Assembly (NCBI GenBank): GCA_902519945.1
Contig: CABYLY010000003.1
Coordinates: forward strand, 35,663 to 99,662
DNA: 64,000 nucleotides
Reading direction: 5' to 3'
Origin: an uncultured Pelagibacteraceae bacterium
GTDB lineage: Bacteria > Pseudomonadota > Alphaproteobacteria > Pelagibacterales > Pelagibacteraceae
The position numbers and the translations under genes are program-made. This document shows positions 17,851 to 26,059 of this stretch, in pieces (the first letter of the stretch is position 1; each line of letters begins with the position of its first letter). The notes under the pieces were generated by a model, which worked only from the letters and a program-made list of their open reading frames with translations, did not search any database and was not told the DNA's origin.

Positions 17851-19089
17851 ATGAAGATTGCTGTTGTCGGTTCAGGCATATCAGGATTAAGCGCTGCATA
17901 TTACTTATCTAAAAAACATCATGTAGATCTTTTCGAGAAGGAAGATCGTTTCGGTGGTCACTCTCATACTATTGATTTATCTTTTGGTACAAAAAAAGTT
18001 CCAGTTGATATAGGTTTTATTGTATTCAACTATGCAACCTATCCACATTTAATAAATTTTTTTGAGGAGAATAATATTGCAATTGAAAAAAGCGATATGT
18101 CTTTTTCTGTGTCAGTTGAAAAATCTTCGTTTGAATATTGCGGTAGAGGATTAAGCGGAATTTTTTCGAATAAGAGTAATCTGTTTAATTTAAGATTCCT
18201 CAAAATGTTTTATGATATAATTCAGTTTTACAAAAAATGTGATAATATAAAAAAAATTGATCAAGAAACTACACTTGGTGATTATTTGAGTAAGGAAAAT
18301 CTTTCAAAAGAGTTTATCAATTATCATTTGATACCGATGGTCTCAGCTATATGGTCAATGCCACCAAGTGCTGCTAGTCAAATGCCATTAAGATTTTTTT
18401 TAAAGTTTTTCCAAAATCATGGTTTGTTTAAATTAAAAAATAGACCTCAGTGGTACACAGTCTCAAATCGAAGTAGATCCTATGTTCAAAATATTGTTTC
18501 AAAAATCAGTGGTGAACATTTTAAAAATTATCCAATCAAAAAAATTAAATCAAAAACAACAGGGATAGATTTATATTATGGCGGAGAAAGTGAATATTTT
18601 GGTTATGATAAAGTTGTAATTGCAACGCATGCTGATGAAGCTTTATCAATAATTGATAATCCAACTGATCAGGAAAAAAACATCCTATCAAATTATAAGT
18701 ATAAAGAGAACACTGCATATATTCATATAGATGAACAAGTTATGCCAAAAAATAAAAAAGCCTGGTGCTCATGGAATTCTTCAATTAAAAAAAACGAAAT
18801 AGAAAAAAATTCAATTACTTATTGGTTAAATTTATTACAAAATCTTAAATGTGAAGAAAATATTTTTCTTACTTTAAATCCTTATTTTGCAATCGATGAG
18901 AAAAAAGTTTTAAAAAAAGTTAAATTTACACATCCTTATTTTGATCAATCGGCATTAAATTTTCAAAACCAGCTTATAAATTTACAAAATAAAAGAAATA
19001 TGCTTTTTTGTGGTAGTTATTTTGGTTACGGTTTTCATGAAGATGGAATAAAGTCATCTATTGAAATGCTTAAAAACCTTAATGACTAG
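17851..19089 (+). CDS. FAD-dependent amine-oxidase-like protein of a lipid-modification cluster
   Basis: A 412-residue flavoprotein opening with the Rossmann dinucleotide motif VVGSGISGLSAAYYL (residues 5-19) and GGHSHT, the signature of the NAD(P)-binding amine-oxidase-like group (COG2907-like). Other visible blocks are DIGFIVFNYATYPHL and PMVSAIWSMPPSAASQMP. In other bacteria this family is found with DUF1365 and cyclopropane-fatty-acid-synthase-like genes, as here. A role in desaturating or oxidising fatty acyl chains is inferred. The stop overlaps the DUF1365 ATG at 19082. It follows gcvP by 6 bases without a visible promoter. Confidence 0.85.
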   Translation: MKIAVVGSGISGLSAAYYLSKKHHVDLFEKEDRFGGHSHTIDLSFGTKKVPVDIGFIVFNYATYPHLINFFEENNIAIEKSDMSFSVSVEKSSFEYCGRGLSGIFSNKSNLFNLRFLKMFYDIIQFYKKCDNIKKIDQETTLGDYLSKENLSKEFINYHLIPMVSAIWSMPPSAASQMPLRFFLKFFQNHGLFKLKNRPQWYTVSNRSRSYVQNIVSKISGEHFKNYPIKKIKSKTTGIDLYYGGESEYFGYDKVVIATHADEALSIIDNPTDQEKNILSNYKYKENTAYIHIDEQVMPKNKKAWCSWNSSIKKNEIEKNSITYWLNLLQNLKCEENIFLTLNPYFAIDEKKVLKKVKFTHPYFDQSALNFQNQLINLQNKRNMLFCGSYFGYGFHEDGIKSSIEMLKNLND

Positions 19090-19840
19090 TTGTATTTATA
19101 ACGGCACTGTTATTCATAAAAGATTTAAACCAAAAATACATTTTTTTAAATATAAAGTATTTTCACTTTTAATTGACCTTTCCGAATTAGAAAAATTGGA
19201 TAAAACAATCAGTCTCTTTTCATATAATAAATTTAATTTAGTTAGTTTTTTTGATAAAGACCATGGTGAAAGAGATGGCTCATCTTTAATAAATTGGGTA
19301 AAAAAAAATCTTAAACAAAATAATATTAATTGTGAAAATATAACAATTAAACTCTTGTGTTACCCAAGAATATTTGGATATGTTTTTAATCCTCTAAGCG
19401 TTTTTTATGTATACAACGATCACAACGATTTAATATCTATACTTTATGAGGTAAAAAATACTTTTGGAGAGCAACACACATATGTTTTTAAAGTAAGTAA
19501 TAATAATATGATACAGCATAATTGTGAGAAAAAATTTCATGTTTCACCATTTATTGAAATGAATTGTAATTATTTTTTTAGAATTTTAAAACCTGCAGAT
19601 AAAATTTCAGTAATCATTGATCAATATCAATTAGATGAAAAAATATTGTATGCTTCTCAAGATGGTAAAAGAACAGATTTTACAACTTCAGAGTTAATCA
19701 AATCTTATTTAAAACACCCATTAATGACCTTTAAGATTATTACAGCGATACATTTTGAAGCGTTTAAATTATGGACCAAAGGAATAAAGTTTGTACAGAA
19801 AAAATTAAAAATAAGAAACAATATATCTTTTGAAAATTAA
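19082..19840 (+). CDS. DUF1365 family protein
   Basis: The protein begins MTSCIYNGTVIHKRFKPK, the typical DUF1365 start; an upstream in-frame TTG at 19061 is less likely because it deepens the overlap with the preceding gene. Further family blocks are LLCYPRIFGYVFNPLSVFYVY and YEVKNTFGEQHTYVF, and a C-terminal HPLMTFKIITAIHFEAFKLWTKG. The biochemical role of DUF1365 is unproven; its constant neighbours are the amine-oxidase-like flavoprotein and the cyclopropane-synthase family enzyme. It overlaps 8 bases with the former and one base (TAATG) with the latter. Confidence 0.88.
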   Translation: MTSCIYNGTVIHKRFKPKIHFFKYKVFSLLIDLSELEKLDKTISLFSYNKFNLVSFFDKDHGERDGSSLINWVKKNLKQNNINCENITIKLLCYPRIFGYVFNPLSVFYVYNDHNDLISILYEVKNTFGEQHTYVFKVSNNNMIQHNCEKKFHVSPFIEMNCNYFFRILKPADKISVIIDQYQLDEKILYASQDGKRTDFTTSELIKSYLKHPLMTFKIITAIHFEAFKLWTKGIKFVQKKLKIRNNISFEN

Positions 19841-21018
19841 TGGCTTTAAATAAATTTTCAGACAAAATAGTTTTTAGTATATTATCCAAAATTAATGTTG
19901 GGTATTTAGAAATTACTAACTATCAAGGTAAAGTTTTTAGATTTGGAAATCCTCAAGATGATTTAAAAGCTCAATTGAAAATAAAAAATCCAAATTTTTC
20001 TTTTAACCTTATAAAAAGTGGCAGTATTGGGTTTGCTGAGTCTTACATGAGAGGAGAATTTGAAACTGATAATTTGTCTAATTTAATTGAAATAACTGCT
20101 AGAAATATCAAAATTATCTATAAGTTTTCTGGTTTACTTGATTTCCCTATCGTTAATTTTTTTAAGAATATGTTTATAAAAAATACAAAAAATAGAAGTA
20201 AAGAAAATATTGCAAAACATTATGATCTGGGAAATGATTTTTTTTCATTATGGCTCGATGACACTTTAACTTATTCAAGTGGAATTTTTAGTGAGACCGC
20301 TAAAGATCTTTCAGATGCACAAAATAATAAATATCAAAAAATGATAGATTTAATCAAACCCAGCAACGGTGATAGAGTATTAGAGATTGGATGTGGTTGG
20401 GGCGGTTTTGCTGAATATTTAGGTAAAAAATATGATGTGAAACTTGATTGTATTACAATTTCAAAAAAACAATTTGAATATGCAAAACAGAGAATTCATA
20501 ATTGTGGTTTAAATGAAAAAGTAAATATTGAAATAAAAGATTATAGAGATTTAAAGAATAAATATAATTCAATAGCGTCCATAGAAATGATTGAGGCAGT
20601 AGGGCAAAATTATTTGGAAAGTTATTTTAAAACTATTAAGAAAAACCTTTCTACAGATGGCAGGGCAGCCATTCAAGCAATTACGATCGATGATAATTTA
20701 TTTGATAGATATAAAACTAAACAAGATTTTATTCAGAAATATATTTTTCCAGGTGGATTTCTTCCAAGCAAAAGCAGTTTGAATAGATATGTTTCAGACA
20801 ATGGCTTAACAATAAAGTCTTACGACTCTTATGCTGATCATTATGCAAATACATTAGCTATCTGGAAAAATGAATTTAATAGAAAATGGGATTTAATTAA
20901 AAAACAAGGATTTGATATGACTTTTAAGAGAATGTGGGAATTTTATCTTTCTTATTGCGAAGCTGGATTTAAATCGAAAAATATCGATTTGATACAATTT
21001 TCAATTCAAAATAAATAA
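19840..21018 (+). CDS. Cyclopropane-fatty-acyl-phospholipid synthase family methyltransferase
   Basis: A 392-residue SAM methyltransferase. NIAKHYDLGNDFFSLWLDDT with TYSSGIF is the family entry motif, VLEIGCGWGGF (about 180-190) is the SAM site, IEMIEAVGQNY the catalytic region, and FIQKYIFPGGFLPS the lipid-binding region. The family adds methylene or methyl groups to unsaturated phospholipid acyl chains. Because of the DUF1365 and amine-oxidase neighbours, the product could be a modified acyl chain such as a methylated or furan fatty acid precursor rather than a simple cyclopropane. No symbol is assigned for that reason. Confidence 0.88.
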   Translation: MALNKFSDKIVFSILSKINVGYLEITNYQGKVFRFGNPQDDLKAQLKIKNPNFSFNLIKSGSIGFAESYMRGEFETDNLSNLIEITARNIKIIYKFSGLLDFPIVNFFKNMFIKNTKNRSKENIAKHYDLGNDFFSLWLDDTLTYSSGIFSETAKDLSDAQNNKYQKMIDLIKPSNGDRVLEIGCGWGGFAEYLGKKYDVKLDCITISKKQFEYAKQRIHNCGLNEKVNIEIKDYRDLKNKYNSIASIEMIEAVGQNYLESYFKTIKKNLSTDGRAAIQAITIDDNLFDRYKTKQDFIQKYIFPGGFLPSKSSLNRYVSDNGLTIKSYDSYADHYANTLAIWKNEFNRKWDLIKKQGFDMTFKRMWEFYLSYCEAGFKSKNIDLIQFSIQNK

Positions 21019-21032
21019 AAAACAGGAGGATT

Positions 21033-21581
21033 GTGATTAAAATAGGAAACATAAAATCAATTTTATTGATAATTTTTTTATTCTTAATTACAAACTGCTC
21101 AAAAAATAGTGATATGAAACCAGAAGATTTCAAAGGAAAAGAACCAAGACTGATAATAGAAAATTACTTATCAGGAAATGTAAAAGCTTGGGGAATTCTT
21201 CAAAATAGATCTGGAAAAGTCACAAGACAGTTTTCAGCAGATTTAGATGGCAAGTGGGATGGTAAACAGTTAATCCTTGATGAAAAATTTAATTGGGATG
21301 ATGGTGAAGTACAAACCAGACAATGGCAAATCACTAAAATTGATGAAAATAATTATGAAGGTACCGCTGGAGATGTAGTTGGTAAAGCCAGAGGTTACTC
21401 ATATGGTCCAGCTTTTAAGTTTGAGTATGTTTTGTTAGTCCCAGTAAAAGGTAAAGAAATCAAAATAACTTTTGATGACTGGATTTTTAAACAGGATGAT
21501 CGAGTAGCTATTAATAGAGCCACGATGACAAAGTTTGGTATCAAAGTAGCAGAACTAACGGTCGTGTTTGTAAAAGATTAA
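21033..21581 (+). CDS. DUF3833 family lipoprotein
   Basis: A 182-residue protein with a lipoprotein signal peptide: hydrophobic residues 8-20 then LITNC, with Cys22 as the lipidation site. The mature part matches DUF3833 (KPEDFKGKEPRLIIENYLSG, AWGILQNRSGKV, LDEKFNWDDGEVQTRQWQI, RVAINRATMTKFGIKVAELTVVF). The start appears to be GTG 21033, just after a good AGGAGGA at 21024-21030, an unusually strong site for this region. DUF3833 genes accompany the cyclopropane/DUF1365 cluster in many proteobacteria. Its stop shares TTAA with the opposing SDR. Confidence 0.87.
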   Translation: MIKIGNIKSILLIIFLFLITNCSKNSDMKPEDFKGKEPRLIIENYLSGNVKAWGILQNRSGKVTRQFSADLDGKWDGKQLILDEKFNWDDGEVQTRQWQITKIDENNYEGTAGDVVGKARGYSYGPAFKFEYVLLVPVKGKEIKITFDDWIFKQDDRVAINRATMTKFGIKVAELTVVFVKD

Positions 21582-22339
21582 TTCTTTTTCTGATATTTTG
21601 TCATTTTTCCAACTAAAGCAAAATAAATTTTACTTGGAAGAAAACTTAAGATTTTAAGAGTGATAGTTAATGATTTTGGAAAATGAATTTCAAAAGCTTT
21701 TTTGTTAATTAAACCGTCATATATTTTATCAGCAGCATATTCTGTAGTTTTTAAAAAAGGCATTTTAAAATCATTTTTGTCTGTCATAGGAGTTTTGATA
21801 AAACCTGGTGATACCAAACATACTCGGACATTCGATCGTCCAAAATCAAAATATAAACTTTCAGCTAAATTATTTAGCGCAGATTTTGAGGGACCATATC
21901 CTGTTGAATTTGGTAAACCTCTATAGCCTGCAATTGAGGAAACAATAGTTATAGTTCCACTTTTTTTATTTTTAAAATATTCTTCGACTGCTTTAATACT
22001 ATTTAATGTTCCAAAAAAATTAATTTTGAATACTTCCTCAATTTGCTCTACATCAATATCCTTTTCTTTTTTTGGATCCCATGTGCCAGTTGAAAAAAAA
22101 CAAATATCTATATTTTCAAATTTATTTTTAATTTTTTCAAAAACCTCTTTACATTTTGATTTGTCAGTCACATCTAAAGGGAAAGAACTTATATTTTCAT
22201 GATTATCTGAAATTTCATTTAAAAGGTTTTCACGTCTTGCTGAAACAGCAACATTCCACCCTTCGTTAGCAAATTTTATTGCCAAAGCTTTACCAATACC
22301 AGTGCTTCCACCAGTGATCCAAATTGTTTTTTTATTCAT
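21578..22339 (-). CDS. Short-chain dehydrogenase/reductase
   Basis: A classical SDR of 253 residues. The nucleotide motif TGGSTGIGKALA is at 9-20, and the catalytic Ser134, Tyr148 and Lys152 are present in VSSIAGYRGLPNSTGYGPSK. The usual NNAG motif is replaced by FSTGTW near residue 85. A C-terminal hydrophobic segment (ITLKILSFLPSKIYFALVGK) could anchor it to the membrane. SDRs of this kind are found in the same lipid cluster of other alphaproteobacteria, so an acyl substrate is plausible but unproven. It is divergent from tspO over 23 bases. Confidence 0.87.
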   Translation of the reverse strand: MNKKTIWITGGSTGIGKALAIKFANEGWNVAVSARRENLLNEISDNHENISSFPLDVTDKSKCKEVFEKIKNKFENIDICFFSTGTWDPKKEKDIDVEQIEEVFKINFFGTLNSIKAVEEYFKNKKSGTITIVSSIAGYRGLPNSTGYGPSKSALNNLAESLYFDFGRSNVRVCLVSPGFIKTPMTDKNDFKMPFLKTTEYAADKIYDGLINKKAFEIHFPKSLTITLKILSFLPSKIYFALVGKMTKYQKKN

Positions 22340-22348
22340 TATTTAAGA

Positions 22349-22357
22349 TGTATAATA
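22349..22357. promoter_or_regulatory. Divergent -10-like boxes between the SDR gene and tspO
   Basis: On the plus strand a perfect TATAAT (22351-22356) ends exactly six bases before ATG 22363, predicting that transcription begins at the A of the start codon. On the minus strand TATACA (22354-22349) or TATTAT (22357-22352) lies 9 to 12 bases before the SDR ATG. No good -35 is evident. Inferred from sequence and spacing only. Confidence 0.5.
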
Positions 22358-22362
22358 CCAAT

Positions 22363-22830
22363 ATGTTAAAAAATAAATTTTTATCATTATTACTTTTTTT
22401 TATCATTACATTTTCAGCCTCATTTATTGGTAGTTTAGTGACAATTAGCCTTAAAGAGCCGTGGTATTCACAATTAATAAAATCAAAATTTAATCCACCA
22501 GAGTGGATATTTGCCCCTGTTTGGACAACACTTTATTTAATGATGACATTAGCCATATGGTTTTTTTGGCATAGTAAAAATAGGGATATGAATACGATTT
22601 ATATTTATTTTATCCATATTATTTTTAATACAACTTGGAGTATCGTTTTTTTTGGATTGCACCAAATATTTTTAGCTTTAATTGTTTTAATAATTTTAAT
22701 TGGTTTAATAATTACTTTGATAATAAGATATAAACGTGTCAATTTTGTAAGTTATTACCTTATGATTCCCTATTTACTTTGGTGTTGCTATGCATTATTT
22801 CTGAATATTAACTTACTAATTTTAAATTAA
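22363..22830 (+). CDS. tspO: TspO/MBR family protein
   Basis: A five-helix membrane protein, about 155 residues from ATG 22363. FNPPEWIFAPVWTTLYLMM and the tryptophan-rich WFFWHSKN are typical of TspO, as are FNTTWSIVFFGLHQI and PYLLWCCYALFLN near the end. The family binds tetrapyrroles and, in Rhodobacter, affects pigment gene expression and oxidative responses. Longer starts (ATG 22348, TTG 22324) are possible, but a perfect TATAAT sits between 22351 and 22356, making 22363 the likely, leaderless start. The stop overlaps the next ATG (TAATG). Confidence 0.88.
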   Translation: MLKNKFLSLLLFFIITFSASFIGSLVTISLKEPWYSQLIKSKFNPPEWIFAPVWTTLYLMMTLAIWFFWHSKNRDMNTIYIYFIHIIFNTTWSIVFFGLHQIFLALIVLIILIGLIITLIIRYKRVNFVSYYLMIPYLLWCCYALFLNINLLILN

Positions 22831-23933
22831 TGGATGATGTTGTAATAGTTGGTGGTGGGATAATAGGAGCCGCAACTGCTTACTTTTTGTCAAAAGAGGG
22901 CAGAAAAGTTAAAGTTATAGAAAAAGATCCAACTTATAAAACAGCTTCTTTTCCCTTGTCTTTAGGTGGATTTAGAAGACAATTTTTTCAAAAAGAAAAT
23001 ATTTTACTAGGAAAATTTGCTAGAGAATTTATTTTTCAAATTCCTGATTTATTAAAAACTGAAAAAAATCCTAATCCAACTGCTAGTATGGTCACTAATG
23101 GGTATCTATTAATGTTTGGACCTGAGCACGCAGAGGAACAATATAAAGCATTAGAAAATCATAAAGCGTGCGATGCAGGAACAAAAAATATCAAAGGTTC
23201 TGAGTTAAATAAATTTTTTCCTTATATTAATTGTGAGGGTATTGAAACAGCTACGTTTACTGATAATCAAAGTGAGGGATGGATTGATCCTTTTATGTTT
23301 CATAGTGCATTAAAAAGTAAAGCTATTGATCTTGGTGCAGAGTTTGTAAAAGGTGAGGTGAAATCACTTTCTGAAATAAGTGCCAAAACAATTATTTCAG
23401 CTGCTGGTTGCTGGACTAAAGAACTTTTGGAAGATATTCCTGTTGAACCTCAAAAACACACTGTCTTTAGAGTTAAATGTCCAAAACATATTCCAGAAAT
23501 GCCATTAACTGGAGATTTGACCACTGGAGTTTATTGGAGACCTGAAGGTAAAGAATATTTAGCAGGTTCACCAAAATCAATTTTTGATGCTGAAGACCTT
23601 GAGCCGGCATGGGATGATTTTGAGGAACTTGTTTGGCCAGCATTAGCTAAAAGAATACCTGCAATGGAAGAATTAAAATTAACTGGAGGTTGGGCAGGAT
23701 ATTATGATTGTAATCGACTAGATAATAATGCGGTTGTTGGAAAACATCCGAAATTTGAAAATGTTTATTTGGCAACAGGTTTTACTGGAAGAGGGCTAAT
23801 GCAAGCCCCAGGCATTGGTAGAGCATTAACAGAATTGATTACAACTGGAGCTTATCAATCAATTGATATCTCGAACATGGCTGTTGAAAGAGTTTTGGGA
23901 AAACAAGCCAGACACGAACCATATGTCCTTTAA
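22830..23933 (+). CDS. DAO-family FAD-dependent oxidoreductase (sarcosine/glycine oxidase-like)
   Basis: A 367-residue flavoprotein with DDVVIVGGGIIGAATAYFL at residues 2-20 and the C-terminal FAD block NVYLATGFTGRGLMQAPGIGRAL. LGGFRRQFF near residue 49 and GWAGYYDCNRLDNNAVVG near 290 are typical of DadA/SoxB/FOXRED1-type proteins, which oxidise secondary or D-amino acids or N-methyl amines. The exact substrate is not determined. Given nearby glycine cleavage and formate dehydrogenase genes, an N-methylglycine-type substrate is attractive but only inferred. It is coupled to tspO by TAATG, and its stop abuts that of selO (TAATTA). Confidence 0.85.
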   Translation: MDDVVIVGGGIIGAATAYFLSKEGRKVKVIEKDPTYKTASFPLSLGGFRRQFFQKENILLGKFAREFIFQIPDLLKTEKNPNPTASMVTNGYLLMFGPEHAEEQYKALENHKACDAGTKNIKGSELNKFFPYINCEGIETATFTDNQSEGWIDPFMFHSALKSKAIDLGAEFVKGEVKSLSEISAKTIISAAGCWTKELLEDIPVEPQKHTVFRVKCPKHIPEMPLTGDLTTGVYWRPEGKEYLAGSPKSIFDAEDLEPAWDDFEELVWPALAKRIPAMEELKLTGGWAGYYDCNRLDNNAVVGKHPKFENVYLATGFTGRGLMQAPGIGRALTELITTGAYQSIDISNMAVERVLGKQARHEPYVL

Positions 23934-25385
23934 TTAGGTTCCACAAAAAGTTTGATAATTTTCATCTGATTGAGAGGGTATTTGATATTCAGTGATATGT
24001 TTTTGATCAGTATAAGGACTACTTAAAATTTTTAAAAAATTATTTATTGGTTCGAAATTCCCTTGATTTGCTTTTTTTAAGGCATCTTCGACAATGTGAT
24101 TTCTTGGAATTACAAGAGGGTTAACACTTCTCATTAAGTTTATGTATTTTTCTGAAGAACTATTTTGACTTAATCTTTCCTGCCATCTTTTTTTCCAGTT
24201 ACTAAATTCATTATTCTCGTAAACAATATCGTTTTGGGTTTGAAAATTCATTAAATGGCAAAATGTATTTGTATAATCAACTTTATTCTTGTGCATCCAA
24301 GTAAGTAAGTCTAAAATTAAAAACTTATCTTTCTCATCCTCATCAGCTAAGCCTATCTTATTTCTCATCATGCCCAACCATTTTTCCTCATATTTTTTTT
24401 CAAAAGTATCAATTACTTCAGTTGCTAATTTAATAGCTTTATCTTGATCTCCATTTATCAAGGGTATCAAACACTCAGCAAACCTTGAAAGATTCCATTT
24501 TGTTATGATTGGCTGATTACAATAAGCATATCTTCCCAACTTATCAATCGAGCTAAATACTGTTTTTGGATCATAAATATCCATAAATGCACATGGCCCG
24601 TAATCAATAGTCTCTCCAGCAATACTCATATTATCAGTATTCATTACGCCATGAATAAAACCAACCCTCATCCAGTTTACAACTAGTTCAATTTGTTTAT
24701 TTAAAACAACATTTAAAAGATCTAAGGCTTGATTTTTTGAACTTTCAATCTCTGGATAATGTCTTTTGATTACATATTCAAATAACATCTCTAACTCACC
24801 TTTTTTATTTCTTGCAGCAATATACTGAAAAGTTCCAACTCTAATATGGCTTGATGCTACTCTCGTGAGTATGGCACCTTCTAATTGGGTCTCTCTAATC
24901 ACTTTTTCACCAGTTTTTGCAACTGCTAAACTTCTTGTCGTTGGTATGTTTAAGAAATGCATCGACTCACTAATTATATATTCCCTCAACATGGGTCCTA
25001 AAGCTGCTCTTCCGTCCCCGTTTCTTGAAAAAGCAGTTTTTCCTGAGCCTTTAAATTGAATATCATATCTGTGATTACTTTTAGATATGTGTTCTCCAAT
25101 TAGAACTGCTCTTCCATCACCAAGCATTGTAAAATGTCCAAATTGATGACCTGCATAAGCTTGAGCTATTGACCTAGAATTATTTGGTAATTCATTACCA
25201 GAAAATAGAGCTGATAATTTAGCTTGATCCAAACCTGAAAAGTCCAAATTAAGATCTTCAGCTAAGGATTTATTAAGCATAACTAGTTCAGGATTTTTAA
25301 CTTTTACTGGATTAATTTTTTCTCTAAATGGGTCTGGCAATCTGGAATAAGTATTATCAAAATTCCAATTAATATTATTCTTCAT
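23934..25385 (-). CDS. selO: Protein adenylyltransferase SelO (YdiU/UPF0061)
   Basis: A 483-residue pseudokinase-fold enzyme. QAYAGHQFGHFTMLGDGRA, FKGSGKTAFSRNGDGRAALG, REYIISESMHFLNIPTTRSL and HGVMNTDNMSIAGETIDYGP are SelO hallmarks, the last including the metal-binding Asn and Asp. SelO transfers AMP from ATP to Ser/Thr/Tyr of target proteins and is linked to redox stress. The C-terminus ends FCGT, the Cys replacing the selenocysteine of eukaryotic SelO. It lies upstream of nothing on its strand, and msrA precedes it by 6 bases, so these two redox-related genes probably form one unit. Confidence 0.93.
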   Translation of the reverse strand: MKNNINWNFDNTYSRLPDPFREKINPVKVKNPELVMLNKSLAEDLNLDFSGLDQAKLSALFSGNELPNNSRSIAQAYAGHQFGHFTMLGDGRAVLIGEHISKSNHRYDIQFKGSGKTAFSRNGDGRAALGPMLREYIISESMHFLNIPTTRSLAVAKTGEKVIRETQLEGAILTRVASSHIRVGTFQYIAARNKKGELEMLFEYVIKRHYPEIESSKNQALDLLNVVLNKQIELVVNWMRVGFIHGVMNTDNMSIAGETIDYGPCAFMDIYDPKTVFSSIDKLGRYAYCNQPIITKWNLSRFAECLIPLINGDQDKAIKLATEVIDTFEKKYEEKWLGMMRNKIGLADEDEKDKFLILDLLTWMHKNKVDYTNTFCHLMNFQTQNDIVYENNEFSNWKKRWQERLSQNSSSEKYINLMRSVNPLVIPRNHIVEDALKKANQGNFEPINNFLKILSSPYTDQKHITEYQIPSQSDENYQTFCGT

Positions 25386-25391
25386 TAAATC

Positions 25392-25973
25392 CTACATTTT
25401 CCAAATTCTGTTTAAAACTTCTTCCCTTCGACAAGCTTTTTTATATTTTAAATAATTTAACAAATATTCTTTATAGTAGTTTTGATGACGATTCTCTGCA
25501 ATATAAAATTTTTCAAATTTTCTTACATAGGTAACAATTTTTTTATTAAATTGTTTTTCTAATTTTTTAATGTCTTTTTCAATTAAGTCTTTTTCCTTCT
25601 CGTTTGTGAAAAATGCTACAGATCTATAGCTATAACCCTTGTCACAGAATTGTCCGAAAGAGTCAAATGGATCTATATTTTTCCAAAAATTTTCTAGTAA
25701 CTTCTCAAAAGATATTAAATTTTTATCATAAATCACTTCTATAACTTCAAAATGACCAGTGTTACCATAAGTAACTTCCTTATATGTTGGATTTTCAGTT
25801 TTTCCACCTGAGTATCCTGAAATCACTTCTTCAACACCACTCAGTTTTTCAAAAGACTCCTCCATGCACCAAAAACATCCACCTGCAAAATATGCTTTAT
25901 TCTTTTCTGTTGCCAATACAGAGCTAGAAATTATTAAACTTAATAATATAAATATGAAAGATCTCATTATCAT
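25392..25973 (-). CDS. msrA: Peptide-methionine (S)-S-oxide reductase MsrA, exported
   Basis: A 193-residue MsrA with YFAGGCFWCMEESFEKL; Cys33 in GCFWC is the catalytic residue. Downstream blocks GYSGGKTENPTYKEV, TGHFEVIEVIYD and YRSVAFF are standard. The first 21 residues (MIMRSFIFILLSLIISSSVLA) form a signal peptide, so it repairs oxidised methionine in the periplasm rather than the cytoplasm. ATG 25967 is an alternative start. The hairpin at 26010-26045 lies between it and the formate dehydrogenase gene upstream. Confidence 0.93.
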   Translation of the reverse strand: MIMRSFIFILLSLIISSSVLATEKNKAYFAGGCFWCMEESFEKLSGVEEVISGYSGGKTENPTYKEVTYGNTGHFEVIEVIYDKNLISFEKLLENFWKNIDPFDSFGQFCDKGYSYRSVAFFTNEKEKDLIEKDIKKLEKQFNKKIVTYVRKFEKFYIAENRHQNYYKEYLLNYLKYKKACRREEVLNRIWKM

Positions 25974-26009
25974 GAGACTTATACAAAAAAGACAGATTGA
26001 GTCTATATC

Positions 26010-26045
26010 ATTAAAGGTAGCTACTTAAAGTAGCTTACCTTTAAT
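26010..26045 (-). terminator. Hairpin after the formate dehydrogenase gene
   Basis: ATTAAAGGTAGCTACTT and its near-perfect complement AAGTAGCTTACCTTTAAT form a 17-base-pair stem with one bulged base and a very short loop, about 14 bases beyond the formate dehydrogenase stop. No clear U-run follows on the minus strand. It likely ends or protects the formate dehydrogenase mRNA, separating it from msrA-selO. Confidence 0.75.
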
Positions 26046-26059
26046 AATTTAAGAATTTT

